From Thermatribacter sp964570785 (GTDB lineage: Bacteria; Atribacterota; Atribacteria; Atribacterales; Thermatribacteraceae), in contig CAZMZG010000004.1 in NCBI GenBank assembly GCA_964570785.1, positions 1-62,014 on the forward strand: 62,014 bases of DNA, read 5' to 3'. This document shows positions 23,582 through 32,608 of the stretch, one piece after another. The stretch's first letter is position 1. The number at the start of each line of letters is the position of its first letter. A program made the translations under genes and the position numbers. Below the pieces are notes generated by a model. The model was not told the origin of the DNA, did no database searches, and saw only the letters and a program-made list of their open reading frames with translations.

Positions 23582-24222
23582 ATACTGTGAAAAAAGAACC
23601 CCGCTTAAACTATCTGGTGCCTATGGTGGTTGAACAAACTCCCCGAGGAGAAAGAGCCTACGACATCTATTCGAGGCTTCTGCAGGATAGGATTATCTTT
23701 CTGGGCACCGAGATAAATGATACTATCGCTAATCTGGTGATCGCCCAATTACTTTTTCTGGAAGCTATGAACCGCGAAAAAGACATAAATCTCTATATCA
23801 ATAGCCCTGGAGGTTCGGTGTCAGCAACACTGGCTATTTACGACACTATACAATACATTAAACCCGACGTGGCCACCATATGTATCGGACAGGCAGCAAG
23901 TGGTGCTGCAGTTATTTTAGCCGCTGGAGCAAAGGGAAAAAGAATGGCTTTGCCCAATTCCCGAATAATGATTCACCAGCCCTTAGGAGGGGCACAGGGT
24001 CAGGTAACTGATATTGAAATCCACGCCCGGGAAATGGTGAAAATAAGAGACCGCCTGAACGAGCTCTTAGCTTTTCATACTGGACAACCGGTTGAAAAAA
24101 TCCGCAGAGATACCGAAAGGGACTTTTTCATGTCTTCTGAAGAGGCAAAAGATTATGGCATCATAGACCGGGTACTTTACCCTGATAAAACACCGGGAGG
24201 AAAAGAAGAAAAAAATGACTAG
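23578..24222 (+). CDS. clpP: ATP-dependent Clp protease proteolytic subunit
   Basis: A 214-residue protein from GTG 23578, overlapping tig by 4 bases; the mature enzyme probably begins near VPMVVEQTPRGERAYDIY. The catalytic triad is Ser108 in GQAASGAAVILAAG, His133 in IMIHQPLGG and Asp182 in RDTERDFFMS. GAAV replaces the more common MGA after the catalytic Ser. It forms the ClpXP barrel with the next gene's product. Confidence 0.96.
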   Translation: MNTVKKEPRLNYLVPMVVEQTPRGERAYDIYSRLLQDRIIFLGTEINDTIANLVIAQLLFLEAMNREKDINLYINSPGGSVSATLAIYDTIQYIKPDVATICIGQAASGAAVILAAGAKGKRMALPNSRIMIHQPLGGAQGQVTDIEIHAREMVKIRDRLNELLAFHTGQPVEKIRRDTERDFFMSSEEAKDYGIIDRVLYPDKTPGGKEEKND

Positions 24223-25489
24223 ATTTGATGAGGATAGAGGAAAACTCCGTTGTTCCTTTTGCGGTAAAACTCAAAGCGAGGTTAAAAAGTTAATTGCTGG
24301 TCCAGGAGTATACATTTGCAACGAATGCATTGAGCTTTGCAATGAAATAATCAAAGAAGACTCTAACAAAACCAAAAAGGAATGGACTCCGGATCGCATT
24401 CCAACACCCAAGGAAATAAAGGAATACCTTGATCAATACGTTGTCGGCCAGGAAAGAGCCAAGATAATTCTCTCCGTAGCTGTTTACAATCACTACAAGA
24501 GAATTTTCTATCGTGCGAAAGAAAAAGACATAGAAATAGAAAAAAGCAACGTTCTGCTTATCGGGCCTACAGGATGTGGCAAAACTCTGCTTGCCAAAAC
24601 GCTGGCTAAATTTCTTAATGTTCCGTTCGCGATAGCAGACGCTACCACTCTGACCGAAGCAGGGTATGTAGGTGAAGATGTGGAAAATATTTTGCTGCGC
24701 CTTATTCAAAATGCTAACTTTGACATAAAACGTGCCGAGAAAGGAATAGTATACATTGATGAAATCGATAAAATCGCTCGCAAAAGTGACAGCCCTTCCA
24801 TCACCAGAGATGTCTCTGGCGAAGGAGTTCAGCAGGCATTACTTAAAATACTGGAAGGTACCGTAGCTAATGTACCTCCTCAAGGAGGAAGAAAACATCC
24901 CCATCAAGAATTCATTCAAATCAATACTGAAAACATCCTCTTCATTTGCGGTGGAGCTTTCGTGGGCTTGGAGAAAATTGTTGAAGCAAGGCTTAAAGAC
25001 CGTCGTATAGGGTTTGGCAACAAAGAACTGCTTTCCCACGATGCAGAAAAAACAAATATTTTACACCGGGTTCAGCCTGAAGACCTTATCAAATTCGGCA
25101 TAATACCAGAGTTTGTAGGGAGAATCCCTGTGATCTGCGTACTGGACCCTCTCCGGGAAGATGACCTGGTCAGAATACTTACTGAACCCAGAAACAGCTT
25201 GATAAAGCAATTCCAAAAACTTTTTGAATTAGAGGGAGTGACATTAACCTTTACTGAAAGCGCTCTAAGGCTGATCGCTAAAAAAGCTCTGAAAGAAGGA
25301 ACTGGAGCAAGAGGTCTGAGAGCCATCATAGAAAGGATAATGACTGATCTCATGTTCGAGTTACCCTCTTGCAAAAATGTTAAATCGGTTGTAATAGACG
25401 ATCAGTTTATAATTGACGCTGATAGAAAAAGAGAGAGGTTTCTATCTCTCCTGGAAGGCAAAACCGCTGAAGAAAAAGAATCTGCTTGA
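24215..25489 (+). CDS. clpX: ATP-dependent Clp protease ATP-binding subunit ClpX
   Basis: A 424-residue AAA+ unfoldase. The N-terminal zinc-binding domain has Cys13, Cys16, Cys35 and Cys38. Walker A GPTGCGKT is at 117-124, VYIDEIDKIARKS is Walker B, the GYVG pore loop is present, and IPEFVGRIPVI contains the ClpP-contact region. It overlaps clpP by 8 bases. Confidence 0.96.
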   Translation: MTRFDEDRGKLRCSFCGKTQSEVKKLIAGPGVYICNECIELCNEIIKEDSNKTKKEWTPDRIPTPKEIKEYLDQYVVGQERAKIILSVAVYNHYKRIFYRAKEKDIEIEKSNVLLIGPTGCGKTLLAKTLAKFLNVPFAIADATTLTEAGYVGEDVENILLRLIQNANFDIKRAEKGIVYIDEIDKIARKSDSPSITRDVSGEGVQQALLKILEGTVANVPPQGGRKHPHQEFIQINTENILFICGGAFVGLEKIVEARLKDRRIGFGNKELLSHDAEKTNILHRVQPEDLIKFGIIPEFVGRIPVICVLDPLREDDLVRILTEPRNSLIKQFQKLFELEGVTLTFTESALRLIAKKALKEGTGARGLRAIIERIMTDLMFELPSCKNVKSVVIDDQFIIDADRKRERFLSLLEGKTAEEKESA

Positions 25490-25504
25490 GAAGAGGAGAG
25501 TAAC

Positions 25505-28174
25505 ATGAGTGTTGAAAAAAACAAAACTATCCCCCGTACTTTCAATCCCTTAGAAATAGAAGAAAAGCTCTACAATTTTTGGGAGAAAAATGGCTTCTTC
25601 ACTCCTGATTTAGAAAGCCCCAATCCTCCTTTTTCTATAGTCATACCTCCTCCTAACGTAACCGGCTTTTTACACATGGGACATGCACTCAACCTCACTC
25701 TCCAGGATATTCTGGTGCGCTTCAAGAGAATGCAGGGATTTAATGTTCTCTGGGTTCCGGGCACAGACCATGCAGGCATCGCCACCCAAAACGTGGTAGA
25801 AAGGGAACTTGCCAAAGAAGGACTGAGCCGCCACGATCTGGGGAGAGAAAAATTTTTAGAAAGAGTATGGCAATGGAAAGATATTTACCATAAAAGAATC
25901 ACAGACCAGTTAAAGCGCATAGGAGCTTCTTGCGACTGGACCAGGGAAAGATTTACCATGGATGAAGGACTTTCCAGAGCAGTTAAGGAAGTTTTTGTTC
26001 GTCTTTTTGAAGAGGGTTTTATTTACCAGGGCGAATACATTGTCAACTGGTGTCCTCGCTGCGAAACCGCACTTGCTGATATAGAAGTTGATTTTCAAGA
26101 ACAAAAGGGGAAACTCTACTACATCAGATACTATTTCAAAGACGATACAGAAAACTTTCTGACCGTTGCTACCACTCGTCCGGAAACCATGTTGGGCGAC
26201 GTAGCCGTAGCCGTTAATCCTGGAGATGAGCGCTATAAAGTCTTTATAGGAAAAACAGTTATACTTCCCATAGTAGGACGAGAACTTCCGGTTATTGGTG
26301 ACCCCTATGTGGATCCTGAATTTGGTACCGGGGTGCTCAAAGTAACTCCGGCACACGACTTCAATGACTTTGAACTGGGCAAGAAACACGACCTACCTAT
26401 AGTAAAGGTAATCGACCAAAAGGCCAGAATGACCAAAGAAGCCGGTGAATTTGCCGGATTATCCCGTGAGGAGTGTCGCGAAAAAATATTGACCAGGCTT
26501 TCCCAAATGGGATACCTTGAAAAAGTAGAAGATTATACTCACGCAGTAGGCAGATGTTACCGCTGTTCAACGGTGGTAGAACCCCTGATCTCAAAACAGT
26601 GGTTTATCAGGATGAAAGAGCTGGCTAAACCAGCCATTAAAGCAGTTGCTGAAAAGCAAATAGAGTTCATACCTGAAAACTGGGAAAAAGTCTATTTTGA
26701 GTGGATGTATAACATAAAAGACTGGTGTATCTCCAGGCAGATCTGGTGGGGCCACCAGATTCCGATTTTCACCTGCGAACACTGCAATTTTGTGTTCGCT
26801 CACCGCAACCAACCCAAACAATGCCCCAAATGTGGAGGGAAAGTAAACCAAGAAGAGGACGTTCTTGATACCTGGTTTAGTTCTGCACTCTGGCCTTTCT
26901 CGACTCTAGGTTGGCCCCAAAAAACCAGGGAGTTAGAGATATTTTACCCCACCTCTGTGTTGGTAACTGGTTTCGACATCATATTCTTCTGGGTAGCCCG
27001 GATGATAATGATGGGCCTCAAGTTTACTGGTGAAGTGCCTTTCCGCAAGGTTTACATAACTCCCCTGATAAGGGATGCCCAGGGGAGAAAAATGAGCAAA
27101 TCTGCAGGCAATGCCATAGATCCCCTGGAAATAACCCAAAAATACGGCGTAGACTCCTTGCGCTTTGCCCTCGCCTGGTTGACAATTCAGGGAAGGGATA
27201 TCAACCTCTCTATGGGAAGGATTGAAGCATCGAGAAACTTTATGAACAAACTCTGGAATGCCTCTCGGTTCGTTCTGATGAATACAGAGGAGTTAAAACC
27301 CTCAGACGTCGAAGAACCAGTTTTTGTTTCCCTTTTGGACCTCAAAGACCGCTGGATTCTCTCCCGTCTGCAACAAACCATAGAAAGAGCAACCAATGAA
27401 CTCGACAGGTTCAACTTTGGAGAATACACCAACCTGATATACGAATTTGTCTGGGGAGAGTTCTGCGACTGGTATATAGAGTGGTGTAAAAAGGACCTCT
27501 ATGGAGGAGAACTTCAAAAAAGAAGGAAAACCCAGCAATTGCTGGTCAAAGTTCTGTCTCAGATACTTAAGTTACTTCATCCTATCGCACCTTACATAAC
27601 TGAAGAGATATGGCAAAGTCTCCCCATCAACGAGGCAGAAAGCATAATGATAACTTCCTGGCCCAAAAGCTCGCCGGGAAAAATCGACCCCCGGGCGGAT
27701 GAACTTATTAGCCTTTTCCAAGAAGTCATCCGCGAAATACGCTTTCTTAAAGCCGAGTTATGTATGCCACTCACTCAGAAAAGTGAGGTAATTATCAACT
27801 TTACCGACACAAACCCCCCTATTGAGGAGCTTAAAGAACACAAAGATTACATAGAAGCACTGGCTAAGTGTGTTATCAAAGAAATTGGTACTGGCCTGGA
27901 AAGACCAGAAGGCTTTGCAGTATCCAGTACGAAAGGAGCAGAAATATATCTTAATGTGGAAGGAGCCATTGATATCGGAAGAGAACTACAGCGCCTTGAG
28001 AAAAAAATTCAGGAAATTGACGAAGAGCTGGAAAGGGTTTCCAGAAGAATCAACAATCCAAATTTCCTGAACCGAGCTCCCGAAGAAACCGTGCAAAAAG
28101 AAAAACAGAGATTTTCCGAATTGAGTACCGAAAAAGCCAAGCTTGTTCGATTAAAAGAGGCTATAACAAGATGA
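25505..28174 (+). CDS. valS: Valyl-tRNA synthetase
   Basis: An 889-residue class I synthetase. The HIGH motif is GFLHMGHALN, the KMSKS motif is RKMSKSAGNAIDP, and an editing CP1 domain includes TVATTRPETMLGDVAVAVNP. A zinc-ribbon-like insertion CEHCNF…CPKCGG lies near residue 420-445. The C-terminal coiled-coil arm (LQRLEKKIQEIDEELERVSR) binds tRNA. ATG 25505 follows AGAAGAGGAG, and no T-box leader fits in the 15-base gap to clpX. Confidence 0.96.
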   Translation: MSVEKNKTIPRTFNPLEIEEKLYNFWEKNGFFTPDLESPNPPFSIVIPPPNVTGFLHMGHALNLTLQDILVRFKRMQGFNVLWVPGTDHAGIATQNVVERELAKEGLSRHDLGREKFLERVWQWKDIYHKRITDQLKRIGASCDWTRERFTMDEGLSRAVKEVFVRLFEEGFIYQGEYIVNWCPRCETALADIEVDFQEQKGKLYYIRYYFKDDTENFLTVATTRPETMLGDVAVAVNPGDERYKVFIGKTVILPIVGRELPVIGDPYVDPEFGTGVLKVTPAHDFNDFELGKKHDLPIVKVIDQKARMTKEAGEFAGLSREECREKILTRLSQMGYLEKVEDYTHAVGRCYRCSTVVEPLISKQWFIRMKELAKPAIKAVAEKQIEFIPENWEKVYFEWMYNIKDWCISRQIWWGHQIPIFTCEHCNFVFAHRNQPKQCPKCGGKVNQEEDVLDTWFSSALWPFSTLGWPQKTRELEIFYPTSVLVTGFDIIFFWVARMIMMGLKFTGEVPFRKVYITPLIRDAQGRKMSKSAGNAIDPLEITQKYGVDSLRFALAWLTIQGRDINLSMGRIEASRNFMNKLWNASRFVLMNTEELKPSDVEEPVFVSLLDLKDRWILSRLQQTIERATNELDRFNFGEYTNLIYEFVWGEFCDWYIEWCKKDLYGGELQKRRKTQQLLVKVLSQILKLLHPIAPYITEEIWQSLPINEAESIMITSWPKSSPGKIDPRADELISLFQEVIREIRFLKAELCMPLTQKSEVIINFTDTNPPIEELKEHKDYIEALAKCVIKEIGTGLERPEGFAVSSTKGAEIYLNVEGAIDIGRELQRLEKKIQEIDEELERVSRRINNPNFLNRAPEETVQKEKQRFSELSTEKAKLVRLKEAITR

Positions 28175-28806
28175 TAATTTCTCCTTTTAGAAAAAAAGAC
28201 CCTATTGAGACCATTGTTATTTTGGCGGGCGGATTAGTGATAGTGGTTTTTGCTTTCTTTGCAGCGCGCGGAGACCTCGAAGCCTATACTTCTATGATAA
28301 CCGGAAGCTGGATAAAGGAAAGCGCAGAAAGTAGTCCTGCTAGCACGTTAGTTCCCAAAGACATCGGGCAAGAAACCCAGGAAATTCAGAAAAGTATTGA
28401 AGCATCACTCCCGCAAGAAGCGCCCCCGCCGCAAACAACCCAAAATGAACATAATTTCCAGAACAAAGCTGCGGTCCCTCGAGTAGAAAACCGAGACACC
28501 CAGAATACCCCGAAGGTTTCCACAGAACCTTCCACTTCAAAAATTCTAACACCAAAAGTTCAACAAACACTACCAAACCCCATTTCTCCAAAAGAAGGTT
28601 ATTACGTTCAGGCCGGAGCTTTTTCCAAAATTGAAAACGCAAGAAAAATGCTCTCTCTACTAAAAGCGCTTGGCTTTACAGCTTCCATAGAGAAAAGTAA
28701 TAATGTCTACAAAGTTAGGATATACGGTTTTGCCACTTTCGAAGAAGCTAAACAAACAGTCAGCAAGCTTGCCAGCCAGGGTATAGAAGCATTTGCCAGT
28801 AAATAA
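28171..28806 (+). CDS. SPOR-domain membrane protein
   Basis: A 211-residue bitopic protein overlapping valS by 4 bases. One membrane segment lies at about 15-31 (IVILAGGLVIVVFAFFAA), then a low-complexity Pro/Gln/Thr linker (about 50-140). A C-terminal SPOR domain follows (YYVQAGAFSKIENARKMLSL, ending VSKLASQGIEAFASK). SPOR domains bind denuded septal glycan, so it probably takes part in division along with the dcw products. Confidence 0.85.
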   Translation: MIISPFRKKDPIETIVILAGGLVIVVFAFFAARGDLEAYTSMITGSWIKESAESSPASTLVPKDIGQETQEIQKSIEASLPQEAPPPQTTQNEHNFQNKAAVPRVENRDTQNTPKVSTEPSTSKILTPKVQQTLPNPISPKEGYYVQAGAFSKIENARKMLSLLKALGFTASIEKSNNVYKVRIYGFATFEEAKQTVSKLASQGIEAFASK

Positions 28807-28819
28807 GGAGAGATTAGCC

Positions 28820-29209
28820 ATGACTTTGAGAGAAATTAAAGAAATTCTTGATGCTGAAGTTCTCGCGGGAGAAGAGTTCTTAGATCAGGAACCCTCATCA
28901 GCATGCGGTAGTGATTTGCTTAGCGATGTGCTGGCCTTTACAAAAGAGCGATCGGTGTTGCTTACTGGCTTAACCAACACCCAGGTGATTCGTACTGCGG
29001 AGATGAGTGATCTGGTGGGAATAATATTTGTGCGTGGCAAAAAACCCGATTCTGCAACTATAGAGCTCGCTAACATCAAAAAAATACCCCTTTTAGCCAC
29101 CAAACTACCAATGTACGAGGCTTGTGGAAAACTTTACATGAGGGGCCTCAAAGGTTGTAGCGAAGTAAATTCCACTACCTGTGGCGCACTCGATGAAGCA
29201 GACAAATAG
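28820..29209 (+). CDS. DRTGG-domain protein (first of two)
   Basis: A 129-residue protein. ATG 28820 follows AAGGAGAG, and I prefer it to the frame's in-frame TTG at 28793. It has the DRTGG-like core: an N-terminal LREIKEILDAEVL, ACGSDLLSDVLAF, VLLTGLTNTQVIRTAEMSDL and GIIFVRGKKPD. Several Cys (CGSD, EACGK, KGCSE, TTCGA) could bind a metal. It opens the five-gene HydS-like module and overlaps the ATPase gene. DRTGG proteins are of unknown activity, though the domain occurs with phosphotransacetylases and regulators. Confidence 0.8.
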   Translation: MTLREIKEILDAEVLAGEEFLDQEPSSACGSDLLSDVLAFTKERSVLLTGLTNTQVIRTAEMSDLVGIIFVRGKKPDSATIELANIKKIPLLATKLPMYEACGKLYMRGLKGCSEVNSTTCGALDEADK

Positions 29210-29642
29210 CGAACCGCTCATTTCTCTACAGCGCAACATAAAAGGTGGTGATTTTCAGAGTGCAGGGGATATCTCCAGTGAGATAAAGAAAATCCTTCAG
29301 CAAACCGGTTTTCCAGCCAATTTTACAAGAAGAGTGGTCATCGCTGCTTACGAAGCAGAAATGAATGTTGTAATTCATGCTTATCGAGGTGTTTTCTCCG
29401 TGGATATATATCCCGACCGCGTACATATTGTGGTGGATGATGAAGGGCCAGGCATACCTGATCTGGAGTTAGCCTTTCAGGAAGGCTACTCGACAGCCCC
29501 ACCTCACATAAGAGAAATGGGGTTTGGGGCCGGTTACGGATTGTCCAATATGAAAAAATGTTCGGACCAACTAAACATTGAAACTCAAGTCGGAAAAGGA
29601 ACTAAAGTGATTATGGGCTTCTTCCTTAAAAACAAAACTTAG
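29193..29642 (+). CDS. HATPase_c (RsbW-like) ATP-binding regulator
   Basis: A 149-residue protein with a GHKL ATPase fold of the anti-sigma-factor kinase type. N-box EAEMNVVIHA, G1 DDEGPGIPD and G2 GFGAGYGLSNMKK are intact. It has no membrane segment. ATG 29193 lies inside the DRTGG gene. RsbW-type kinases phosphorylate small partner proteins, which makes this a candidate signal output for the neighbouring HydS-like protein (inference). Confidence 0.85.
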   Translation: MKQTNSEPLISLQRNIKGGDFQSAGDISSEIKKILQQTGFPANFTRRVVIAAYEAEMNVVIHAYRGVFSVDIYPDRVHIVVDDEGPGIPDLELAFQEGYSTAPPHIREMGFGAGYGLSNMKKCSDQLNIETQVGKGTKVIMGFFLKNKT

Positions 29643-29650
29643 GTGAGCAT

Positions 29651-30991
29651 ATGGAGCTTAAAACTTCCTTCCATTCGGTGCGCCTGGACGAAGAAAAATG
29701 TAAAGGGTGCACTCATTGTATAAGACGCTGCCCTACTGAAGCGATAAGAGTAAGGGAGGGGAAGGCGCGCATTGACGAAGAACGCTGCATAGACTGTGGT
29801 GAATGTATCAGAACTTGCCCCAATCACGCCAAATACGCTCAAAGCGATCCTCTTGAAACTATTCGGAAATTTAAGTACTCAGTAGCGCTTCCAGCTCCTT
29901 CTTTTTATGCTCAGTTCAGGGTGGACACCCCTTTAGAAAAAATACTCGGAGGACTATTGATGCTTGGCTTCTCGAGCGTGTTCGAGGTCGCCAGAGGAGC
30001 CGAAATACTTGCTGAAGCTACAGTTGAATATTTGTCCAGAAAAGACATTCCAAAACCAGTGATCTCTTCAGCCTGTCCTGCCGTGGTAAGACTTATCGAA
30101 GTAAAATTCCCTTCACTAATTGAAAACCTTCTACCAATGGATTCGCCTCTGGGGGTAGCAGCCAAAATCGCTCGTCTGGAAGCCCTTAAAAAAGGCTTTA
30201 AGCCTGAAGAGACAGGTGTTTTTTTCATTACCCCCTGTCCCGCCAAGGTTACTGAAGTGAGACAAAGCAATGAAGGCCTTTCGCGAATTGATGGAGCTAT
30301 ATCTATTTCAGAGGTTTATTCTCAACTTGTTAACAAGCTTGAAGAAGCAAAACCTGCCACCTCACTCCAGGTAGCCAGCTGGAAAGGCATAGGATGGGCG
30401 CGTTCGGGTGGCGAGCAGGAATCCCTCGGAGAAGGGGAATTCATGGCAGTAGATGGGATCCACAACGTCATCTCAGTCCTGGAAAAGATAGAAATGGGAG
30501 AGCTCTCAAGAGTAGTTTATTGCGAAGCCCAAGCCTGTATCGGAGGGTGTATCGGAGGAGTTCTGGCAGTTCGCAATCCCTTCATAGCCAAAGTAAGTGT
30601 AAATCATTTGATTAAAAAATACAGTAATTATAAACCCATAGACAGGGATTTGCTTCTGAAGTGGCAGCAAGAAGGCATACTGTTAAGAAGTACCTCATAT
30701 CAAGCCAAAGAGGTATTAAAACTTGATAAGGATTTTAGAAAAGCCATGCAAAAGTATCAAACAATTGAAAAGCTGGTCGAAAAACTACCTGGGCTTGATT
30801 GCGGAGCATGCGGTTCGCCAACCTGCAGGGCCCTCGCCGAAGACATAGTACTTGGCAAGGCTCTGGAAATCGACTGCCCCTTCCTTTTAAGGGAACAACT
30901 GCTTGAGAAAGCCAGAGAAATTCAGGAATTAGCAAGTAGGGTTCCTCAAACCATGGCTGAAAAGGAGGAAGATCAAGTTGAAAATAATTGA
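29651..30991 (+). CDS. Sensory-type [FeFe]-hydrogenase protein (HydS-like, group D pattern)
   Basis: A 446-residue soluble protein. Two ferredoxin-type [4Fe-4S] sites are at Cys17/20/23/27 and Cys46/49/52/56. An H-cluster domain follows: L1 is SSACPAV (Cys142), L2 TPCPAKVTE (Cys196), L3 EAQACIGGCIGG (Cys296 and Cys300). All four H-cluster ligands are present, but the proton-relay Cys before Cys142 is Ala141, as described for sensory [FeFe] hydrogenases. A C-terminal CX2CX4CX16C [Fe-S] domain (384-409) matches group D. It probably senses H2 or redox state rather than turning over H2. No maturation or catalytic subunit genes are in the window. Confidence 0.85.
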   Translation: MELKTSFHSVRLDEEKCKGCTHCIRRCPTEAIRVREGKARIDEERCIDCGECIRTCPNHAKYAQSDPLETIRKFKYSVALPAPSFYAQFRVDTPLEKILGGLLMLGFSSVFEVARGAEILAEATVEYLSRKDIPKPVISSACPAVVRLIEVKFPSLIENLLPMDSPLGVAAKIARLEALKKGFKPEETGVFFITPCPAKVTEVRQSNEGLSRIDGAISISEVYSQLVNKLEEAKPATSLQVASWKGIGWARSGGEQESLGEGEFMAVDGIHNVISVLEKIEMGELSRVVYCEAQACIGGCIGGVLAVRNPFIAKVSVNHLIKKYSNYKPIDRDLLLKWQQEGILLRSTSYQAKEVLKLDKDFRKAMQKYQTIEKLVEKLPGLDCGACGSPTCRALAEDIVLGKALEIDCPFLLREQLLEKAREIQELASRVPQTMAEKEEDQVENN

Positions 30992-31331
30992 GATTATTGA
31001 GCCTCTTCAGGCTCAAATCATTGCCAAAGGTAATCTTGAAAATCAGGAAATATCAGGAGGTTATGCAGGAGACTTATTAAGCGATGTCATAGCAAATGCC
31101 AGAGAAGATTCTGTATGGGTAACCATTCAATCTCATCCCAACGTTGTCGCGGTGGCAAAGTTGGTTGGCATTCCCTGTATTGTAGTAACCAACTTGCAGG
31201 AAGTTGATGAACAAACTTCACAGCGTGCCGAAAGAGAAAGTATTACCATCCTCAAAACCCCCCTTACTACTTACCAGGCAGTTGCCACTCTTTCTCGACT
31301 TGGTTTACCAGGTCTAAAGCGTAATGTCTAA
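30978..31331 (+). CDS. DRTGG-domain protein (second of two)
   Basis: A 117-residue protein from TTG 30978 after AAAAGGAGGAAG, overlapping the HydS-like gene by 14 bases. Its core is GGYAGDLLSDVIANAREDSVW and VVAVAKLVGIPCIVVTN. The GDLLSDV motif parallels that of the first DRTGG protein (SDLLSDV), so the pair may be paralogues that work as a heterodimer or switch. It ends by overlapping the PHP gene. Confidence 0.8.
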   Translation: MKIIEIIEPLQAQIIAKGNLENQEISGGYAGDLLSDVIANAREDSVWVTIQSHPNVVAVAKLVGIPCIVVTNLQEVDEQTSQRAERESITILKTPLTTYQAVATLSRLGLPGLKRNV

Positions 31332-32052
31332 AACTCTATTGAGGGCTGATCTTCACATTCATTCAGTGCTTTCGCCATGTGCACACAGAGAAATGTTACC
31401 TCATTGCATAGTTCTTGAAGCACTACAAAAAAAATTGGACATTATTGCGGTAACCGACCACAACGCCTGCGACAATGTCAATCTCACCATAGAATTAGGG
31501 CAATGCTTCGATCTATGGGTTGTACCGGGCATTGAGGTAGAGAGCAAAGAAGAGGTGCACCTTTTATGTTTTTTCCCCACCGTAGAGCTCCTTACCGTCT
31601 TTAACAAGGAGATTGAAGCCAATCTCTTACGAATCCCTATCGATGAAAAAATATGGGGGGAAGAGTGGATAATTGATGAAGATGGCCGAATCAAAGCCAA
31701 AAAAGAATACTTGCTAACTTATCCAACTCAATTATCAGCAGAAGAATTGATCGCCCTGGCTCGCAAATATCAGGGGTTTGTCATCCCTTCCCATATTGAC
31801 CGAGCTTCTTACAGCGTGCTTGCCAACCTGGGTTTTATACCTCAAAAATGGAAAATTGAAACAGTAGAAATCTCTACCTGGAAAAGGGCAGAAACTATTC
31901 GAAAAAGTATCGACCCTGAAAAGTACTCGCTGGTTTCATTCTCTGATGCTCATTCTCTCTCGGAAATCGGCCGCACTTTCACTCTACTCGAAACCAAAAG
32001 AAGAGACTGGAAATCCTTACTCCAGGCCTTAACTACCAAAAAACCCTCTTAA
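31324..32052 (+). CDS. PHP-domain phosphoesterase
   Basis: A 242-residue protein. Metal-binding motifs are RADLHIHSVLSPC, VTDHNACDN, a His in EVHLLCFFP, PSHIDRASYS and FSDAHSLSEIG. This is the trinuclear-metal PHP pattern of polymerase/histidinol phosphatase-type hydrolases. It closes the HydS-like module by overlap with the DRTGG gene. Its substrate (a phosphate ester or nucleotide messenger) is unknown. Confidence 0.87.
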   Translation: MSKTLLRADLHIHSVLSPCAHREMLPHCIVLEALQKKLDIIAVTDHNACDNVNLTIELGQCFDLWVVPGIEVESKEEVHLLCFFPTVELLTVFNKEIEANLLRIPIDEKIWGEEWIIDEDGRIKAKKEYLLTYPTQLSAEELIALARKYQGFVIPSHIDRASYSVLANLGFIPQKWKIETVEISTWKRAETIRKSIDPEKYSLVSFSDAHSLSEIGRTFTLLETKRRDWKSLLQALTTKKPS

Positions 32053-32133
32053 AAAGAAAATTAACCGCTGGCCTCATTGAAAATTCAAACTTTTGTTCTG
32101 TTCCCCTTTTTTGCTTTCTTGTTCTATCCTTTT

Positions 32134-32168
32134 GTGGGGTATTGTGTTTTTTTGTGGGGGAAAGTGGG
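32134..32168 (+). promoter_or_regulatory. MraZ operator: GTG repeats with 10-bp period
   Basis: GTG begins at 32134, 32144, 32154 and 32164. Three of the four are GTGGG; the second is GTGTT. MraZ is known to bind tandem TGGGN boxes spaced 5 bases apart upstream of its own gene. The array ends just before the mraZ ATG, so it is probably the autorepression site of the dcw cluster. No convincing -10/-35 was found upstream. Confidence 0.7.
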
Positions 32169-32173
32169 AAACA

Positions 32174-32608
32174 ATGTTCCTTGGCCAGTTTGAGTATTCA
32201 GTAGATGCCAAAGGCAGAATAACCATTCCCAGCATTTTCCGGAAAGACTTAAACGATACAGCATATCTTACTAAGGGAGTGGAAAGATGTATACTCGTTT
32301 ATCCAGAAGAATCCTGGCAGAGTCTGTGTCAAAAAGTGGCGAATCTCTCTTTTACAAAGAGAGATGCTCGAGAATTCACCCGCTTTTTTTTCGCTAACGC
32401 CTCTCAAGAATCAATTGATGCTCAGGGTAGGATCCTGCTTCCCCGACATCTCAGAGAATATGCCTCAATTGACAAAAAAGCAATTATAGCTGGAGCCGGA
32501 AAGGTAATTGAAATCTGGTCCGAGCAAAATTGGAAGGAACACATGAAGGAAGTTGAAGAAAAGTTTGGAGACATCGCAGAAAAGATAATGTTTGAAACAA
32601 ATCTATGA
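32174..32608 (+). CDS. mraZ: Transcriptional regulator MraZ
   Basis: A 144-residue protein with two SpoVT/AbrB-like repeats: FEYSVDAKGRITIPSIFRKDL near the start and ESIDAQGRILLPRHLREYA in the second half. ATG 32174 is chosen over an in-frame TTG at 32093 because the intervening sequence carries the operator repeats. It should repress the dcw cluster through the four GTG boxes. Confidence 0.93.
   Translation: MFLGQFEYSVDAKGRITIPSIFRKDLNDTAYLTKGVERCILVYPEESWQSLCQKVANLSFTKRDAREFTRFFFANASQESIDAQGRILLPRHLREYASIDKKAIIAGAGKVIEIWSEQNWKEHMKEVEEKFGDIAEKIMFETNL

Noticed and set aside
28171..28806. SPOR-domain protein as FtsN
   Set aside because: The layout is similar, but SPOR proteins are diverse and nothing specific to FtsN was seen.
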